Part shown: in pieces, positions 33,931 through 42,498 of the stretch | Layout: the number at the start of each line of letters is the position of its first letter | Position numbering within the stretch: the first letter of the stretch is position 1 | Source: Alicyclobacillaceae bacterium I2511 | Lineage (GTDB): Bacteria > Bacillota > Bacilli > Alicyclobacillales > Alicyclobacillaceae | Reading direction: 5' to 3' | NCBI GenBank assembly: GCA_003584005.1 | Contig: QXHL01000022.1 | Location: 1 to 47,974, forward strand | Length of the DNA: 47,974 nt | Notes under the pieces: generated by a model | The model's input: the letters and a program-made list of their open reading frames with translations, nothing else | Database searches by the model: none | What the model was told of the DNA's origin: nothing | Translations under genes and position numbers: made by a program

Positions 33931-34041
33931 TAGATTCGTAGTTTCGACAGGTGTGAAATTTTTACGACAAGATTTGTCCGAAGGTGTCGTCCACATGTGG
34001 ATTTCTCTATTCAGGAAAAAAACACTAAATTAACAAGTTCA

Positions 34042-35055
34042 CTATATGGGAACAATCCCCATTCGCACCAACTCTGCCACATGGGCGTCCATGGTTTGCA
34101 TGCCCTGATTTCGACCCGTTTGCATCACGGTCTGTAACTGGTGGGTCTGTTCTGTGCGAATCAGGTTGGCCACGGCCGGGGTGTTGACCAAGACCTCCAT
34201 GGCAGCCACGCGCCCCGGTTCCTCCCGACGCGGGTACAGGCGTTGACAAGTCACGCCCCGTAACACCGAGGCCAGTTGTTGCCGGACCTGCCGCTGTTGC
34301 GCTGCGGGAAACATGTCCACCATGCGTTCCACCGTCTGTACCGCATCGCGCGTGTGCAGGGTGGTCAACACCAGGTGGCCTGTCTCGGCCGCGGTGAGGG
34401 CCGTTTGCATGGTTTCGAGGTCTCTCATTTCACCAATCAACAGCACGTCCGGGTCTTGACGCAGGGCTGCTCGCAGTCCGGCGGCAAAACTCAGACTGTC
34501 TTCACCCACCTGCCGTTGCTCAATCATCGAGGTACCCTTTGCATACACGTATTCAATCGGGTCTTCCAGGGTAAGAATATGGCGGCTTTGTTTGTGGTTG
34601 ATGTGGTCCACCATGGCGGCCAGGGTGGTGGACTTGCCATGACCTGTAGGGCCGGCCACTACAACCAAGCCGTCTGGCGCTTCCGCAAAGGTTTGCACGA
34701 CAGGGGGCAGGGACAATTCAGCCAAGCTGGGCACACGGTTCCCCACCACTCGAATGGCTAGACTCATCATTCCGCGTTGTTTGTAGGTATTTATCCGAAA
34801 GCGGGAAACCTCTGGCAAGGCGTAGGCAAAGTCCAGGTCTCCCTGGTGCTCAAAGAGGGCCCATTGGTGGGGGGTCATCAGGAACTTTGCGGTATCCAAT
34901 AAAAACGAAGCCGTCAAAGGCGACCCAATGGGGTGTAGTTCGCCTTGAATTCGGTACACCGGGGGCCATCCTGCTGACAGGTGTAAGTCTGAAGCAGCCA
35001 TGGCCACAGCCTGCTGCAGCAAAACGTGGAAGGAAAATTCCGCCTGCATCTTCAC
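34042..35055 (-). CDS. pilT: PilT-type pilus retraction ATPase
   Basis: A 337-residue hexameric ATPase: an N-terminal PAS-like domain with ASDLHLSAGWPPVYRIQG, Walker A GPTGHGKSTTLAAMVDHI (near 133-141), Asp box LTLEDPIEYV, Walker B with GEMRDLETMQTALTAAETGH and a TTLHTRDA His box, all diagnostic of PilT. It disassembles type IV pili. No PilB, PilC, PilM or pilin gene of the classical T4P set is here, so its client may be the Tad pilus just downstream. The start GTG at 35055 follows GAGGAG by 7 bp. It is 78 bp after pilD. Confidence 0.9.
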   Translation of the reverse strand: MKMQAEFSFHVLLQQAVAMAASDLHLSAGWPPVYRIQGELHPIGSPLTASFLLDTAKFLMTPHQWALFEHQGDLDFAYALPEVSRFRINTYKQRGMMSLAIRVVGNRVPSLAELSLPPVVQTFAEAPDGLVVVAGPTGHGKSTTLAAMVDHINHKQSRHILTLEDPIEYVYAKGTSMIEQRQVGEDSLSFAAGLRAALRQDPDVLLIGEMRDLETMQTALTAAETGHLVLTTLHTRDAVQTVERMVDMFPAAQQRQVRQQLASVLRGVTCQRLYPRREEPGRVAAMEVLVNTPAVANLIRTEQTHQLQTVMQTGRNQGMQTMDAHVAELVRMGIVPI

Positions 35056-35132
35056 TTCACATCTCCTCACCTCACCGGGATTGGACGGTCCATTCCATTC
35101 GCGGTTGTTTCGGACACGCACCCTAAGTATTG

Positions 35133-35930
35133 TCAAACGGCCCGGTAGACGGTCCACTGCAAGTAAAGCTGCCAGAGGGAATGTCCCCACAAAAAGGTGG
35201 TCACTACCCCTAAGGCAATAAACGGCACAAAGGGAATGGCTTGGCCAGCGGCAATGCGGCCACTCCAGCGCAGGGGTAAGCCAATCAGGGTACCGAAAAA
35301 AGAGGCCAGGACAAACGATTCCAAACTCAGCCAGGGCCCCAAAGCAGCCCCAATGGACAGGTACAGCTTGGCGTCACCGAGGCCCATGCGGCCCTTGGAA
35401 AGCAGGTGGATGAGGAAGAGCAGGCCAAATCCGACGCCCGCTCCCCACAACGAGCTGGTCCAAGTGCGCGTCTGGGTCAACACAAATAGCCCATACACCA
35501 TGAGGGCGCCGGGCATGGACAAGACATTTGGAATCCGCATGGTGGCCAGGTCTGTGGCTGTGGCGGCCAAGAGTACCAGCCAAAAGCCAAACCAGGCGAG
35601 CCGAGCAGGCCAGGTGGGCACCTGGTATACGGTAAACAACCACAACGCCCCTGTGGCCAGTTCTAATAGGGGATAACGCGCAGGGATGTGTGTTTTGCAG
35701 GTATGGCATCGGCCACCCAGCAACAACCAGGAGAAAACCGGAATGAGTTCCCAGGCCCGTAACTGTCGCCCACAGGCTGTACAGTGGGATGGCGGATGGA
35801 TTAGGGACAATCCAAGCGGAACCCGGTCACCCACCACGGTGAGAAAAGAGCCGCAGATTAAACCGTAAGCGAATACCAAAAGATCCCGCTCGGCGAGGCC
35901 GTATGTGACAGCAGTCCAACCATTTTGCAA
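35133..35930 (-). CDS. pilD: Prepilin peptidase/N-methyltransferase (PilD, A24 family)
   Basis: A 265-residue polytopic membrane protein. It has the N-terminal methylase-associated zinc site CTAC...CHTC in the first loop (about 50-82), then the aspartyl protease pair ATDLATMRIPN and GLGDAKL on the cytoplasmic side. It removes the leader from prepilins; Tad systems more often use a short TadV lacking the methylase part, so this is the type IV/competence form. Start uncertain: the TTG at 35930 has only a weak GGGG; a TTG about 17 codons later is possible. Confidence 0.88.
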   Translation of the reverse strand: MQNGWTAVTYGLAERDLLVFAYGLICGSFLTVVGDRVPLGLSLIHPPSHCTACGRQLRAWELIPVFSWLLLGGRCHTCKTHIPARYPLLELATGALWLFTVYQVPTWPARLAWFGFWLVLLAATATDLATMRIPNVLSMPGALMVYGLFVLTQTRTWTSSLWGAGVGFGLLFLIHLLSKGRMGLGDAKLYLSIGAALGPWLSLESFVLASFFGTLIGLPLRWSGRIAAGQAIPFVPFIALGVVTTFLWGHSLWQLYLQWTVYRAV

Positions 35931-35980
35931 CCCCAGTTCGTCCCCTTGCCAGAAAGATGTGCTTTTGTGTACTCATTCGA

Positions 35981-36055
35981 CCCTACCCTAGTTGCTCTGA
36001 CCGTAGTGGTCCCTACCGTTGTTGCTCTGACCCTAGTGGTCCCCATCGTAGTGGA
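35981..36055 (-). repeat. Tandem array, 30-bp unit x 2.5
   Basis: The units at 35981-36010 and 36011-36040 differ at about three positions and share GTTGCTCTGACC and TAGTGGT; a partial third starts at 36041. It lies 50 bp upstream of the pilD start. Both strands are open here, but no ribosome-binding site supports a gene. Confidence 0.75.
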
Positions 36056-36248
36056 CGTTAGCCAATTCGACAAAACCAGCCCCATTCCTGCAAAAGGTGG
36101 GGCGGCTATGGCCGCCACAGGAGTAAAACAGGCGCTGTCCGCATTATCACAGTCAGGGTGAGAGAAGTGGGGGAGTGTGTTTTGCGCTTGGCGCTAGGAG
36201 CAGACCGCTTGGCACCGGGTGCCGGGTCCAAAATAAGCCCTAGTTTGG

Positions 36249-36782
36249 GACTGTCGATATACTAGGTTTCGCAGTACATTCACATTCCATAGAGGCTTTT
36301 TTCTGCAAATTATACCCCCCATCTAGGATCCTTTTGGCGACTGATTCGCCAGTCTCAAATAAGCGACCACAGGTCGCTTATAGGCCTTTTCAAGCCACAT
36401 TTCGCATCAATAGGCGTCCGCCAGGCCCTTATTTCAGCAAAATCGGTGCAAACACGGTGTGAAAACGTGCAATAGACGACTTTCACACCCTTATTTGCGT
36501 TTCATCGCTCGATATTTGATGATTTAGCGACTGGGGGACCCTTATTTCCAGAACCGAAAAATCGGTCCCCCGCACACGAAAGAAGGCCACCCCAATCCTT
36601 CGGGCAGGTGTGCAGGTGGGGGGCCACTCTTTCCTGAAAAACAAAAAAATCTTCCGCAGAGCGGGTCTAGGGTCTGAAGCAGCGGAGTGAACCGACAGTC
36701 TTAAACTGATGCCTATTTATGCGAAAACATGCGCGTTTTAGACGAACAGAGCCCAGAGTAGTGCTTATTTTCGGGGAACTCC
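36249..36782 (+). repeat. Dispersed intergenic element, copy C
   Basis: The longest copy. It has the same core as A and B: GACTG...CAGTCTCAAATAAG (36340-36364), GTCGCTTATAGGCCTTTT, GGCCCTTATTTCAGCAAA, ACACCCTTATTTGCG, TTTGATGATTTAGCGACTGG and CCCCAATCCTTCGGG. It also has the A-type leader (GACTGTC...ACTAGGT) and tail (GAGTGAACCGACAGTCT, then TAGTGCTTA). The tail contains GCCTATTTATGCGAAAA (36711-36727), the exact inverse of a core segment of copy B. Nothing else was seen in 36056-36951 apart from a 12-bp direct duplication, GCAATGCACAGG x 2 (36910-36933). Confidence 0.8.
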
Positions 36783-36951
36783 GCCTTTCAAGTGGCCAAC
36801 TTAATGGGTCCATTCCCCAGGTCTTTGCAATCGCTCCATGGGTGAGGACTGCAAGGACCTGTAAATCTGGAGGGACCTCTTGTTAAGGGATCCCTGTTTC
36901 CGGGTTTTGGCAATGCACAGGGCAATGCACAGGGCATCCACATGGAAAGGG

Positions 36952-38049
36952 TCAGCGAGCGAAAACGAAAGCACCCAACTGGGCGAGGGTGGGTTGACTC
37001 CACACCCAACTGCCAGACGGTGTCTGTGATGGATTGTAAAACACATAGGCGCCGGGCACTAAGTCTTCGTGTTGCTGCAAGACGGCTGTTGCTGCAGCCA
37101 GGTTGTTTGCGCTAGGAGTTGTCTGGAAAAACCCCTGTGTCACACTGCTGAACTGGTAGTGGCCGTTGCTGATTTGAAATACAACCCCTTTGACAGTGTT
37201 CGGGTAGTCGGGCGAAAGCATCCGGTGCCAGACCACGTCCCCCACGGCTATTTGGGCGTTCATGGGTTGCCCAGCTGCCTCGGCATGAATAATCTTGGCC
37301 AGCCAGTACAGATTTTGCTGGGCTTGGGTGCCACTAGGGGACGGCGTAAGGCTGATCCCCAAGGTCGTCGCCGCTGAGCTTGTCCCATCACTTGTCGTCG
37401 CCTGGCTTGTCGCCGCCTGGCTTGTCCCGCCACTGGTTGTCGCCGCCTGGTTGGCCGTCGCCGGACTTGTCGCCACGACTGCTGCGGGCGAAGTGACCTT
37501 TATGGGAAGTGGACGCTGCCTTGGCACCGCGGTGTAATTCGCGGTTTGCTCTGCTGGTTCCAGGCTTAGGCCTGCAGGGAGTGTGAGCACCTGTCCCACC
37601 TGCAGGTTGTTTGCGGGTAGGGTGGGATTGGCTGTCATCAGCGCGCTTACGGGCACGTGCAGGCGCTGTGCGATGTTCCAGTAAGTATCTCCAGGTAAAA
37701 CACGGTATAACCCTGCGGGCAGCTGTAAAATAGAACCAATTTGCAGGTTCAGGGATTGCACCCCTGGGTTGGCCGTTTCAAGGTCTGTCAGGGAAATTCC
37801 ACGGCTGTGCGCGATGGACCACAAGCTCTGTCCAGCTTGCACGGTGACAGTTTGGCTGTAAGTGGACGACGGTGTGCTGGCAGAAGGTTGGGTTGCGGCA
37901 AACGCAGTTCCTGTGCACAGCAGACTGCTGAGCGTAAATCCTGCTGTGGCAATGAATAGGTTGCGGGTGGAAATTTTGATTTGCCGTAAATGGTCACGAC
38001 TTGATGAACCCCCGTTTGTGCTGGACGCGGTGGATAGGTGTGTAAACAT
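36952..38049 (-). CDS. LysM-SleB cell-wall hydrolase
   Basis: A 365-residue secreted protein. After a signal peptide ending near TAFA come two LysM domains (about 66-112 and 115-160; VQAGQSLWSIAHSRGI and VLPGDTYWNIAQRLHV), a repetitive Ala/Thr/Ser linker and a C-terminal hydrolase-2 domain (about 248-365) with LYWLAKIIHAEAAGQP and AVGDVVWHRMLSPDYPNTVKG, typical of SleB/CwlJ; the Glu of HAEAAG is the catalytic candidate. SleB-type enzymes degrade spore cortex at germination; the LysM part binds glycan strands. ATG after GAGGGGATG. Confidence 0.88.
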   Translation of the reverse strand: MFTHLSTASSTNGGSSSRDHLRQIKISTRNLFIATAGFTLSSLLCTGTAFAATQPSASTPSSTYSQTVTVQAGQSLWSIAHSRGISLTDLETANPGVQSLNLQIGSILQLPAGLYRVLPGDTYWNIAQRLHVPVSALMTANPTLPANNLQVGQVLTLPAGLSLEPAEQTANYTAVPRQRPLPIKVTSPAAVVATSPATANQAATTSGGTSQAATSQATTSDGTSSAATTLGISLTPSPSGTQAQQNLYWLAKIIHAEAAGQPMNAQIAVGDVVWHRMLSPDYPNTVKGVVFQISNGHYQFSSVTQGFFQTTPSANNLAAATAVLQQHEDLVPGAYVFYNPSQTPSGSWVWSQPTLAQLGAFVFAR

Positions 38050-38154
38050 TAAGTTTTCATCCCCTCGTGGCGCCTTCGGGGTTAGTTGTCGGGTTCGGCA
38101 GACGAGTGCGGCCTACGGGACATTGAGCGTTTTTTGGGTCCCGATTCACCCCAG

Positions 38155-38172
38155 TCCAATACAGGTATTGGA
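38155..38172. promoter_or_regulatory. 18-bp inverted repeat, possible operator
   Basis: TCCAATAC-AG-GTATTGGA is a perfect inverted repeat in the 470-bp divergent region between the LysM-SleB gene and kinase 1, about 105 bp upstream of the SleB ATG. No promoter was identified with confidence in 38050-38520. Confidence 0.45.
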
Positions 38173-38520
38173 CGAAAATCCCCCGTACACCAGGCCGGGT
38201 ACCGACCAGGTGATTCGGCTTGATGTGTCCTACACAGGGCAGGAACAATTCCGTTTGAGCTTAACACGGGACTGTGAACTTAACCATGCTTAAATATTAC
38301 CAACGTCTTCAGCCAGGGGACAACAACTCAAAATATCCGGAACTGAATTATCAGACACATTCCTGTGTGGTTTTATATTCATTCCAATTGTAAAATGATG
38401 TTGAGAAAGGTAGATGTGCCCCTTTTCAATTGCCATTTGTTCTTTACCCACATTCCACAGGGGAATCCAGTTCTTCGCAGCTTACAAACAACGATAGTGC
38501 TATCGCAATAGAGTGCGCTT

Positions 38521-39627
38521 ATGGGGGGTAGGGTGTTGGATGAAGAGAAAGATAGCCAAACGCTAAATTCCGGATGGGGACAACAACTTCTCGATTTATT
38601 GGAACATGTTTTCATCTTGAAAGACGCAAAAGGCCGCCTGCAGGTGGTCAACCAGCAGGCGCGGCAGTTGTTCTTTTCTCCGCATGATCTCGAGGAGCAG
38701 CAGGCGGATTTGTCCACTGCTGATTTGTTGACACACCTCGGATTGGCCCCCGCTTCTGCACAAGCGGTGGCAGACTGGTGGGCGCAGGATTGGGGGACAG
38801 AGGTTGTGGGGAAAGGCGAAAAGCTAGTGACCACAGTGCAAGGGGAGTCGCGTGTTTTCCAATGGACCGAGTATTCTGTCCAGCCGCCAGCTTCTCCCCG
38901 ACTGTTCCGCTTCGTGATTGGCAAGGATGTGACCCATGTTAGGCAGGCTGAGGACCACATGCAAGAGATTGACAAGATGTCTTTAGTGGCAGAAATGGCT
39001 GCTGGAATTGCGCATGAAATTCGCAATCCAATGACCACCTTGAAAGGGTTCGTACAACTTCTGCAACAGCGAGTGACAGGTCAGCAGGACTATTTGGACC
39101 TGATGTTGTCTGAACTACAGAGAATTGAGTTTATTGTAACTGAGTTTCTCAATCTCGCACGTCCGCACTCTCCACACTCAGAGTTGCAGAATCTCAACCA
39201 GCTGGTGGAGCAGGTTTCTGCTTTGATGCAGAGCCAGGCCATCGTCTACAATGCGGCCATTCGGGTGACCCCCTGCTCGCAACCTGTGCAGGTTTTGTGT
39301 GATGAAAACCAGTTAAAACAGGTATTTATCAACATTCTAAAGAATGCTATAGAGGCCATGTCAAAAGGGGGAACCATTCGGATGAGCATTCACACGAAAC
39401 CGGAGGATGCGGAGGTCACAGTGCGAATTTGCGATGAGGGGGTGGGCATGAAAGCGGATCAATTACAGCGGGTGGGACAGGCCTTTTATACGACAAAAGA
39501 GCAGGGAAATGGGCTGGGAATGTTGGTGACCTCGAAAATTATCCAATCCCATGGGGGACGTTTGGACATTCGCAGTACACCTGGAAAGGGTACCTGCGTG
39601 GATGTCGTTTTACAAAAGAAACCGTAA
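38521..39627 (+). CDS. PAS-domain histidine kinase, sporulation-kinase-like, orphan 1
   Basis: A soluble kinase of up to 368 residues: an N-terminal PAS-like domain (about 20-140; FILKDAKGRLQVVNQQARQL), then a HisKA dimerisation helix with His165 in AAGIAHEIRNPMTTLKGF, and an HATPase domain with N box NAIEAM, G1 DEGVGM and G2 GNGLGM. The H-box sequence is the type found in KinA/KinB-like kinases that feed Spo0F. No response regulator is adjacent. Start uncertain: the ATG at 38521 has no good site, while GTG and TTG four and five codons later follow GGGGGGTAGGG. Confidence 0.85.
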   Translation: MGGRVLDEEKDSQTLNSGWGQQLLDLLEHVFILKDAKGRLQVVNQQARQLFFSPHDLEEQQADLSTADLLTHLGLAPASAQAVADWWAQDWGTEVVGKGEKLVTTVQGESRVFQWTEYSVQPPASPRLFRFVIGKDVTHVRQAEDHMQEIDKMSLVAEMAAGIAHEIRNPMTTLKGFVQLLQQRVTGQQDYLDLMLSELQRIEFIVTEFLNLARPHSPHSELQNLNQLVEQVSALMQSQAIVYNAAIRVTPCSQPVQVLCDENQLKQVFINILKNAIEAMSKGGTIRMSIHTKPEDAEVTVRICDEGVGMKADQLQRVGQAFYTTKEQGNGLGMLVTSKIIQSHGGRLDIRSTPGKGTCVDVVLQKKP

Positions 39628-39681
39628 CTTGCAACGCTTAGGCGGTGGGGCAAGGCCAAGGCCGTACCCACCGCATAGAGG

Positions 39682-40821
39682 CTATTCCTGTGTAACGCGC
39701 ACCTTGTGGCGCAACTTCTTTTGGTTTGCACGTTCTGTCCAAGTCCAGCGGTTGTTGGCGATAAAGGTCCACACCGTGGACACCACAATACCTACCAGTT
39801 GACCCACCAGCTCTGGCCAATGGAGGCGAAGAAAGACTTCTACAAACAAGGCCGTAACCGCAATGCCCACCCCAGACACCGCCATAAAGACGGGCATCTG
39901 CAGCATTCTCCGCCAGCGAACGGACGGCGTGCGCTCCTTCCAGGTCACCCGGTCATTCCATAAAAAGTTGTGAATCATGGCCACCACGGAAGCGATGATG
40001 GAGGCGAGCACTGGGTGCAGGTGCAGTCCGTACATCACCGCGGTCATGACAATCAGGTTCACCACCACACCCAAGCCACCCACCAGGCAGTACAGGTAAA
40101 AGCGCCGGTCTTCTGGGCTTTGCACGACGAGTCGAAACACGTGATGCAAATAATTCCACTGTTCTCGCAGGCTCATTTTCGATTCACCCGCTTGGCGAGC
40201 GGCAAAGGCGTAAGGAAGTTCATGAACGCGTTGATACTCCCCTTTAACCAGGACCTCCATGAGGATTTTCCAACCAATTGGGTCCAGTTTTGCGTGTTCA
40301 ATGACGCTGCGACGCAATCCGAAGTAGCCACCGGTGCAGTCGGACACTTGTCGCAGTCGTCGCAACGCCAACTGTCCCACCACCCGGGCCGTCCAAGAAA
40401 CTAGTTTCCGAAAGCCGTTTAATCCCCCATCCGATCCGCCCTCTACAAAGCGACTAGGGATGACGATGTCGATGTGCTGACGCAAGCGTTGCACCAGTGT
40501 GGGGAGCAACTCGGGCGGATGTTGCAGGTCCGCATCCATGACCACCAGATACTCACCCTGGCTGCGAGCAAATCCCTCTACAACGGCGGAGGCCAAGCCA
40601 GTACCGTGGTCGCGGTGAAAATAATGGATTTGAGGTTGCTGTTTTGCTAATTCCGCCAATATAATAGGAGTATCATCTCGGCTGTCATCAATGAACCAAA
40701 TTTCGTATTCATAGGGTTCACCCGCTAAGGCGGTGTGAATCCTTTCCGCAATGGTGCGGACGTTTTCCCGTTCATTAAAGGTCGGGATGACAATACTCAG
40801 CATCATATACATAGACCCCAT
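39682..40821 (-). CDS. GT2 glycosyltransferase fused to a GtrA domain
   Basis: A 379-residue protein. The N-terminal GT2 domain (about 8-240) has LSIVIPTFNERENV, IDDSRDDTP and the DADLQHP metal site, as in dolichol-phosphate mannosyltransferase. The C-terminal GtrA domain (about 250-370) has four membrane helices, with GGLGVVVNL and FLWNDRVTWKER/FIANNRWTW. It likely makes a polyprenyl-phosphate hexose; the neighbouring manC suggests GDP-mannose as donor. ATG after GGAGGG. The 54-bp gap to kinase 1 contains an 8-bp stem (GCGGTGGG, 39642-39649, with CCCACCGC, 39667-39674). Confidence 0.88.
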   Translation of the reverse strand: MGSMYMMLSIVIPTFNERENVRTIAERIHTALAGEPYEYEIWFIDDSRDDTPIILAELAKQQPQIHYFHRDHGTGLASAVVEGFARSQGEYLVVMDADLQHPPELLPTLVQRLRQHIDIVIPSRFVEGGSDGGLNGFRKLVSWTARVVGQLALRRLRQVSDCTGGYFGLRRSVIEHAKLDPIGWKILMEVLVKGEYQRVHELPYAFAARQAGESKMSLREQWNYLHHVFRLVVQSPEDRRFYLYCLVGGLGVVVNLIVMTAVMYGLHLHPVLASIIASVVAMIHNFLWNDRVTWKERTPSVRWRRMLQMPVFMAVSGVGIAVTALFVEVFLRLHWPELVGQLVGIVVSTVWTFIANNRWTWTERANQKKLRHKVRVTQE

Positions 40822-40870
40822 TTCGTAGACCCTCCGGTTTTAGCACAGTCTAGACCCCTCACAACGGCTT

Positions 40871-40899
40871 GTGACAGTGGCCGCAGGCTGTACTCTAAT
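40871..40899 (+). promoter_or_regulatory. Sigma-A promoter of manC
   Basis: GTGACA (40871-40876) and TCTAAT (40894-40899), each 5/6 to consensus, are exactly 17 bp apart. The leader to the ATG at 41021 is about 115 nt. Confidence 0.6.
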
Positions 40900-41020
40900 G
40901 GAGGCTCTCCAACAGGTCTATTTTAATGAAGTGTTGCGCCCACGTCCATGCTTTTCAGGGGACTGTGGATGAATTTACAATGAGAAATTTGCTCCACAAC
41001 ACCACGAGAGGGTGATGGCA

Positions 41021-42430
41021 ATGCGTATTGTGCTGTTGTCTGGGGGGTCCGGCAAGCGGCTGTGGCCGATGTCCAATGACAGTCGTTCAAAACAGTTTTT
41101 GAAGGTTTTGAAGCCGGAAGCACCAGACGCTTTGCCGGATTCCACCCTGCAGTCCCCTGTTTCTATGCTGCAGCGGGTGTGGGGCCAATTAGCCCAAGTG
41201 GGATTGCAATCTAACAGTTATGTCTGTGCGTCACGACCCCAGCAAGATATTATTCTATCGCAACTAGGTGAAGTACCAGTGATTGCAGAACCAGCTCGGC
41301 GGGACACCTTTCCAGCCATTGCTTTGGCCTGTACTTATTTGCGCCAGCGTGTGGGGGCTACACCGGACGAGGCGGTGGCCGTTTTGCCCGTAGATCACTA
41401 CGTGGATGACGAGTATTTTGTCCGCATTGCTGGATTGGAGCAGGTGCTACAGGAGGCGGATGTAGATTTGGCCCTATTGGGGGTGGAACCGACAGAAGTC
41501 ACCAGTAAGTTTGGCTATATTCGAGTGGACCCTGCTAAGAGACACACCGCACGTGCACCCTGGTGGCCGGTGGTGGGGTTTGAGGAAAAACCCAGTCTAA
41601 AACGGGCTGCGCAATTAATGGCCGAGGGTGCACTGTGGAACTGTGGGGTTTTTTGCTTTCGTCTTGGGTACCTGGAACAAGTGCTGGCAGCTAAGGGATA
41701 CCCGACAGACTACGCAGAATTAGTACGGAATTTTGCCCAATTACCTAAGCGTAGTTTCGATTACGAGGTGGTGGAACAGACGACTTCTGTGGCTGTCTCC
41801 CCCTATCATGGGATGTGGGAAGACCTCGGTACCTGGGGAGCCCTTTCCGGAAAAATGGATGATACTCTAGTGGGACTGGGTGAGACTGTGTCCTGTGAGA
41901 ATACACACGTGGTCAATGAATTGGGCATCCCGGTGGTTACCATGGGATTGCAAGACATCATGGTGGTGGCTACCCCGGATGGCATTCTCGTAGCCGACAA
42001 GGAATCGGCCGCAGGCCTGAAGGACATAATTGCACGCTATGATACTCGTCCCATGTGTGAGGAGCGTTTGTGGGGGTCCTATCGGGTTTTAGACTATCAA
42101 AAATTGGAAGATGGTACAGAGGTTTTGACCAAGTGGATTGAACTGTATCCGGGACATCACTTGAGTTACCAAAAGCACGCCTGGCGCAGCGAGGTGTGGA
42201 CCATTGTCTCTGGGGAAGGTGAAATGGCTGTAGATGGGCGCCTCGTGAAAGTGGCCGCAGGGGATGTAATGCGGGTCTATGCGGAGCAGTGGCACGCCAT
42301 TCGGGCGCAAACCCCGATTAAGCTGGTGGAGGTGCAGCGGGGCAGTGTTTTGACAGAAGAGGACATCACCCGCCGCTACATGACCTGGGCGGAGATTGAA
42401 CAGCACTGCACGGTGTGCGTGCGGCAGTGA
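41021..42430 (+). CDS. manC: Mannose-1-phosphate guanylyltransferase with C-terminal cupin (ManC type)
   Basis: A 469-residue protein. The nucleotidyltransferase domain (about 1-290) has LLSGGSGKRLWPMSND, LPVDHYV, FGYIRV, GFEEKP and WNCGVFCF; it makes GDP-mannose from Man-1-P and GTP. The C-terminal domain (about 340-460) is the phosphomannose-isomerase-II cupin (GSYRVLDY, LSYQKHAWRSEVWTIVSGEG). The usual metal motif QxHxHRxEHW reads QKHAWRSEVW: the second His is Trp and the EHW His is Val, so isomerase activity is doubtful. The ATG at 41021 is 9 bp from GAGAGG; GTG/ATG at 41012/41015 are too close. Confidence 0.9.
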   Translation: MRIVLLSGGSGKRLWPMSNDSRSKQFLKVLKPEAPDALPDSTLQSPVSMLQRVWGQLAQVGLQSNSYVCASRPQQDIILSQLGEVPVIAEPARRDTFPAIALACTYLRQRVGATPDEAVAVLPVDHYVDDEYFVRIAGLEQVLQEADVDLALLGVEPTEVTSKFGYIRVDPAKRHTARAPWWPVVGFEEKPSLKRAAQLMAEGALWNCGVFCFRLGYLEQVLAAKGYPTDYAELVRNFAQLPKRSFDYEVVEQTTSVAVSPYHGMWEDLGTWGALSGKMDDTLVGLGETVSCENTHVVNELGIPVVTMGLQDIMVVATPDGILVADKESAAGLKDIIARYDTRPMCEERLWGSYRVLDYQKLEDGTEVLTKWIELYPGHHLSYQKHAWRSEVWTIVSGEGEMAVDGRLVKVAAGDVMRVYAEQWHAIRAQTPIKLVEVQRGSVLTEEDITRRYMTWAEIEQHCTVCVRQ

Positions 42431-42498
42431 ATGCGGACTCGTTCTTGTAGGGGTCTGATGTGTCCACAGAACAGCGGGGTGGGTAGAGGGTGAAGCCG

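Noticed and set aside
35858-36161. ORFs on both strands through the 30-bp array
   Set aside because: Open only because the repeat is a multiple of three; no ribosome-binding site and no recognisable protein features.
38379-39038. Minus-strand ORF opposite kinase 1
   Set aside because: It is a frame shadow of the kinase gene with Cys/Ser-rich, non-family composition.
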